A stretch of DNA of 64,000 nucleotides from Pipra filicauda (taxonomy: Eukaryota; Chordata; Aves; Passeriformes; Pipridae), in the NCBI RefSeq assembly GCF_003945595.2, contig NW_024104417.1, forward strand, positions 841,615 to 905,614, read 5' to 3'. Positions 63,197-64,000 of the stretch are shown one piece after another. The position numbers were made by a program, and so were the translations under genes. The notes beneath the pieces were generated by a model. It saw nothing but the letters and a program-made list of their open reading frames with translations. It did no database searches and was not told the DNA's origin. The number at the start of each line of letters is the position of its first letter. Position 1 is the stretch's first letter.

Positions 63197-64000
63197 TAGC
63201 AATATAAACTAAAAAATAATCAAACAAAAATTAAATTAGATGATCTTTGCCTACACTCCAGAGGAAAAAGAGGACATACCTTGTCACCCTGTGCTGCATA
63301 GGAGTAATAGGAACCAGATCTGGTTTTTGGATGTTCCTGCTGAGCCCTCAGTCACCAGCTCTCAGCCAGCCAGCTCCTTGGGAAGGTATATTAGTCCAGC
63401 TGGGCAGTTGGTCAGACCTGAACAGGAACACAGCCTTACTAGGCAAAGAGCAGCAATGAAACCCAGCAACACCCAAATACTCAGTCAGTAAAATTGCTGC
63501 CTCTGGGCACCCTGGTAAAGCTGAGCTCTTCTCTTAAGCTTCTGAGTTACTATCTCTCTTGCTAAGGTTTATGTTATATGCTGCTCTTCAGTCATGTTCA
63601 ATAGTGACTCTTCAACAATTCATTCCTGCAGCTGTGGGATGCAGGAAGTTCTTAGCGGCATTACTCCTGTTTGGGATTTAGGAATGGAAGAAGAAAATCC
63701 TCTGTGAAGGTATCATATGAACTGTGACAGAACTATTATTACTTAGCTGTGCCAAGTAGCAGGGGAATCGTTGCTTTGGCTCTTCCTCCATCCTTTTATA
63801 AGCTGACCTAAACTCACTCATCCTACAGGTTTTAACCCTAGTTGGGCACAGCAAACAGTTTATTTGTGCCCTCTTTCAAACATGTGTAGCAATGTGCCCA
63901 ATTTTAAAACTTAGCAGTTGTAATATTTCTGGTAACCAGGTCTGGCCCACCCAGCCAAACCCACCTGTGCACTTGCAGGGTATACAGCAGATGCCACCTC
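63197..64000. other. Gene-free stretch to window end
   Basis: No exon, RNA gene or transposon could be supported in the final 800 bases. Confidence 0.5.

Overview
This window looks like songbird (passerine) nuclear DNA. The evidence is the repeats: several CR1 LINE copies with the typical ATTCTGTG-type 3' ends, a solo LTR closely resembling the zebra finch TguLTR5 family, and a tRNA-Ile-headed SINE with a CR1-like tail (TguSINE1 type). No bacterial, plasmid or phage features are present. The sequence is mostly AT-rich, non-coding and free of long ORFs, as expected for vertebrate intronic or intergenic DNA.

Layout. Positions 1-10.8 kb are non-coding and carry one antisense solo LTR (6648-7310). 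A strong CpG island at about 10.85-12.13 kb marks a TATA-less promoter. Inside it, on the minus strand, an ATG in an optimal GCCACCATGG context opens seven codons (MDNFLAE) that run directly into a canonical splice donor (GAG|GTGAGC). I read this as the first coding exon of a gene transcribed leftward. The peptide resembles the N-terminus of myosin X (MYO10), but seven residues only allow a tentative name. On this reading 1-11.4 kb is the start of intron 1, and everything right of about 12.1 kb is upstream intergenic DNA.

From 12.1 to 64 kb I find no supportable exon. This gene desert holds a 1.74 kb LTR-like element with a perfect 5-bp target-site duplication (22767-24503). It also holds a minus-strand CR1 retaining endonuclease-end and RT-end segments but lacking about 1 kb between them (39388-40930), and an old amniote-type CR1 on the minus strand (about 48545-50850) split by a younger plus-strand CR1 (48873-49391). 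Further right are a tail-to-tail pair of CR1 pieces near 56.3-56.8 kb with 12-bp flanking direct repeats, the SINE (60057-60192), and a 1.85 kb CR1 ORF2 fragment with a mutated RT active site (61345-63196).

I found no new biological system. The main points of interest are the probable promoter and first exon, the unusual LTR-like element, and the nested retroelement record. All family names come from memory of consensus sequences and need confirmation by alignment.
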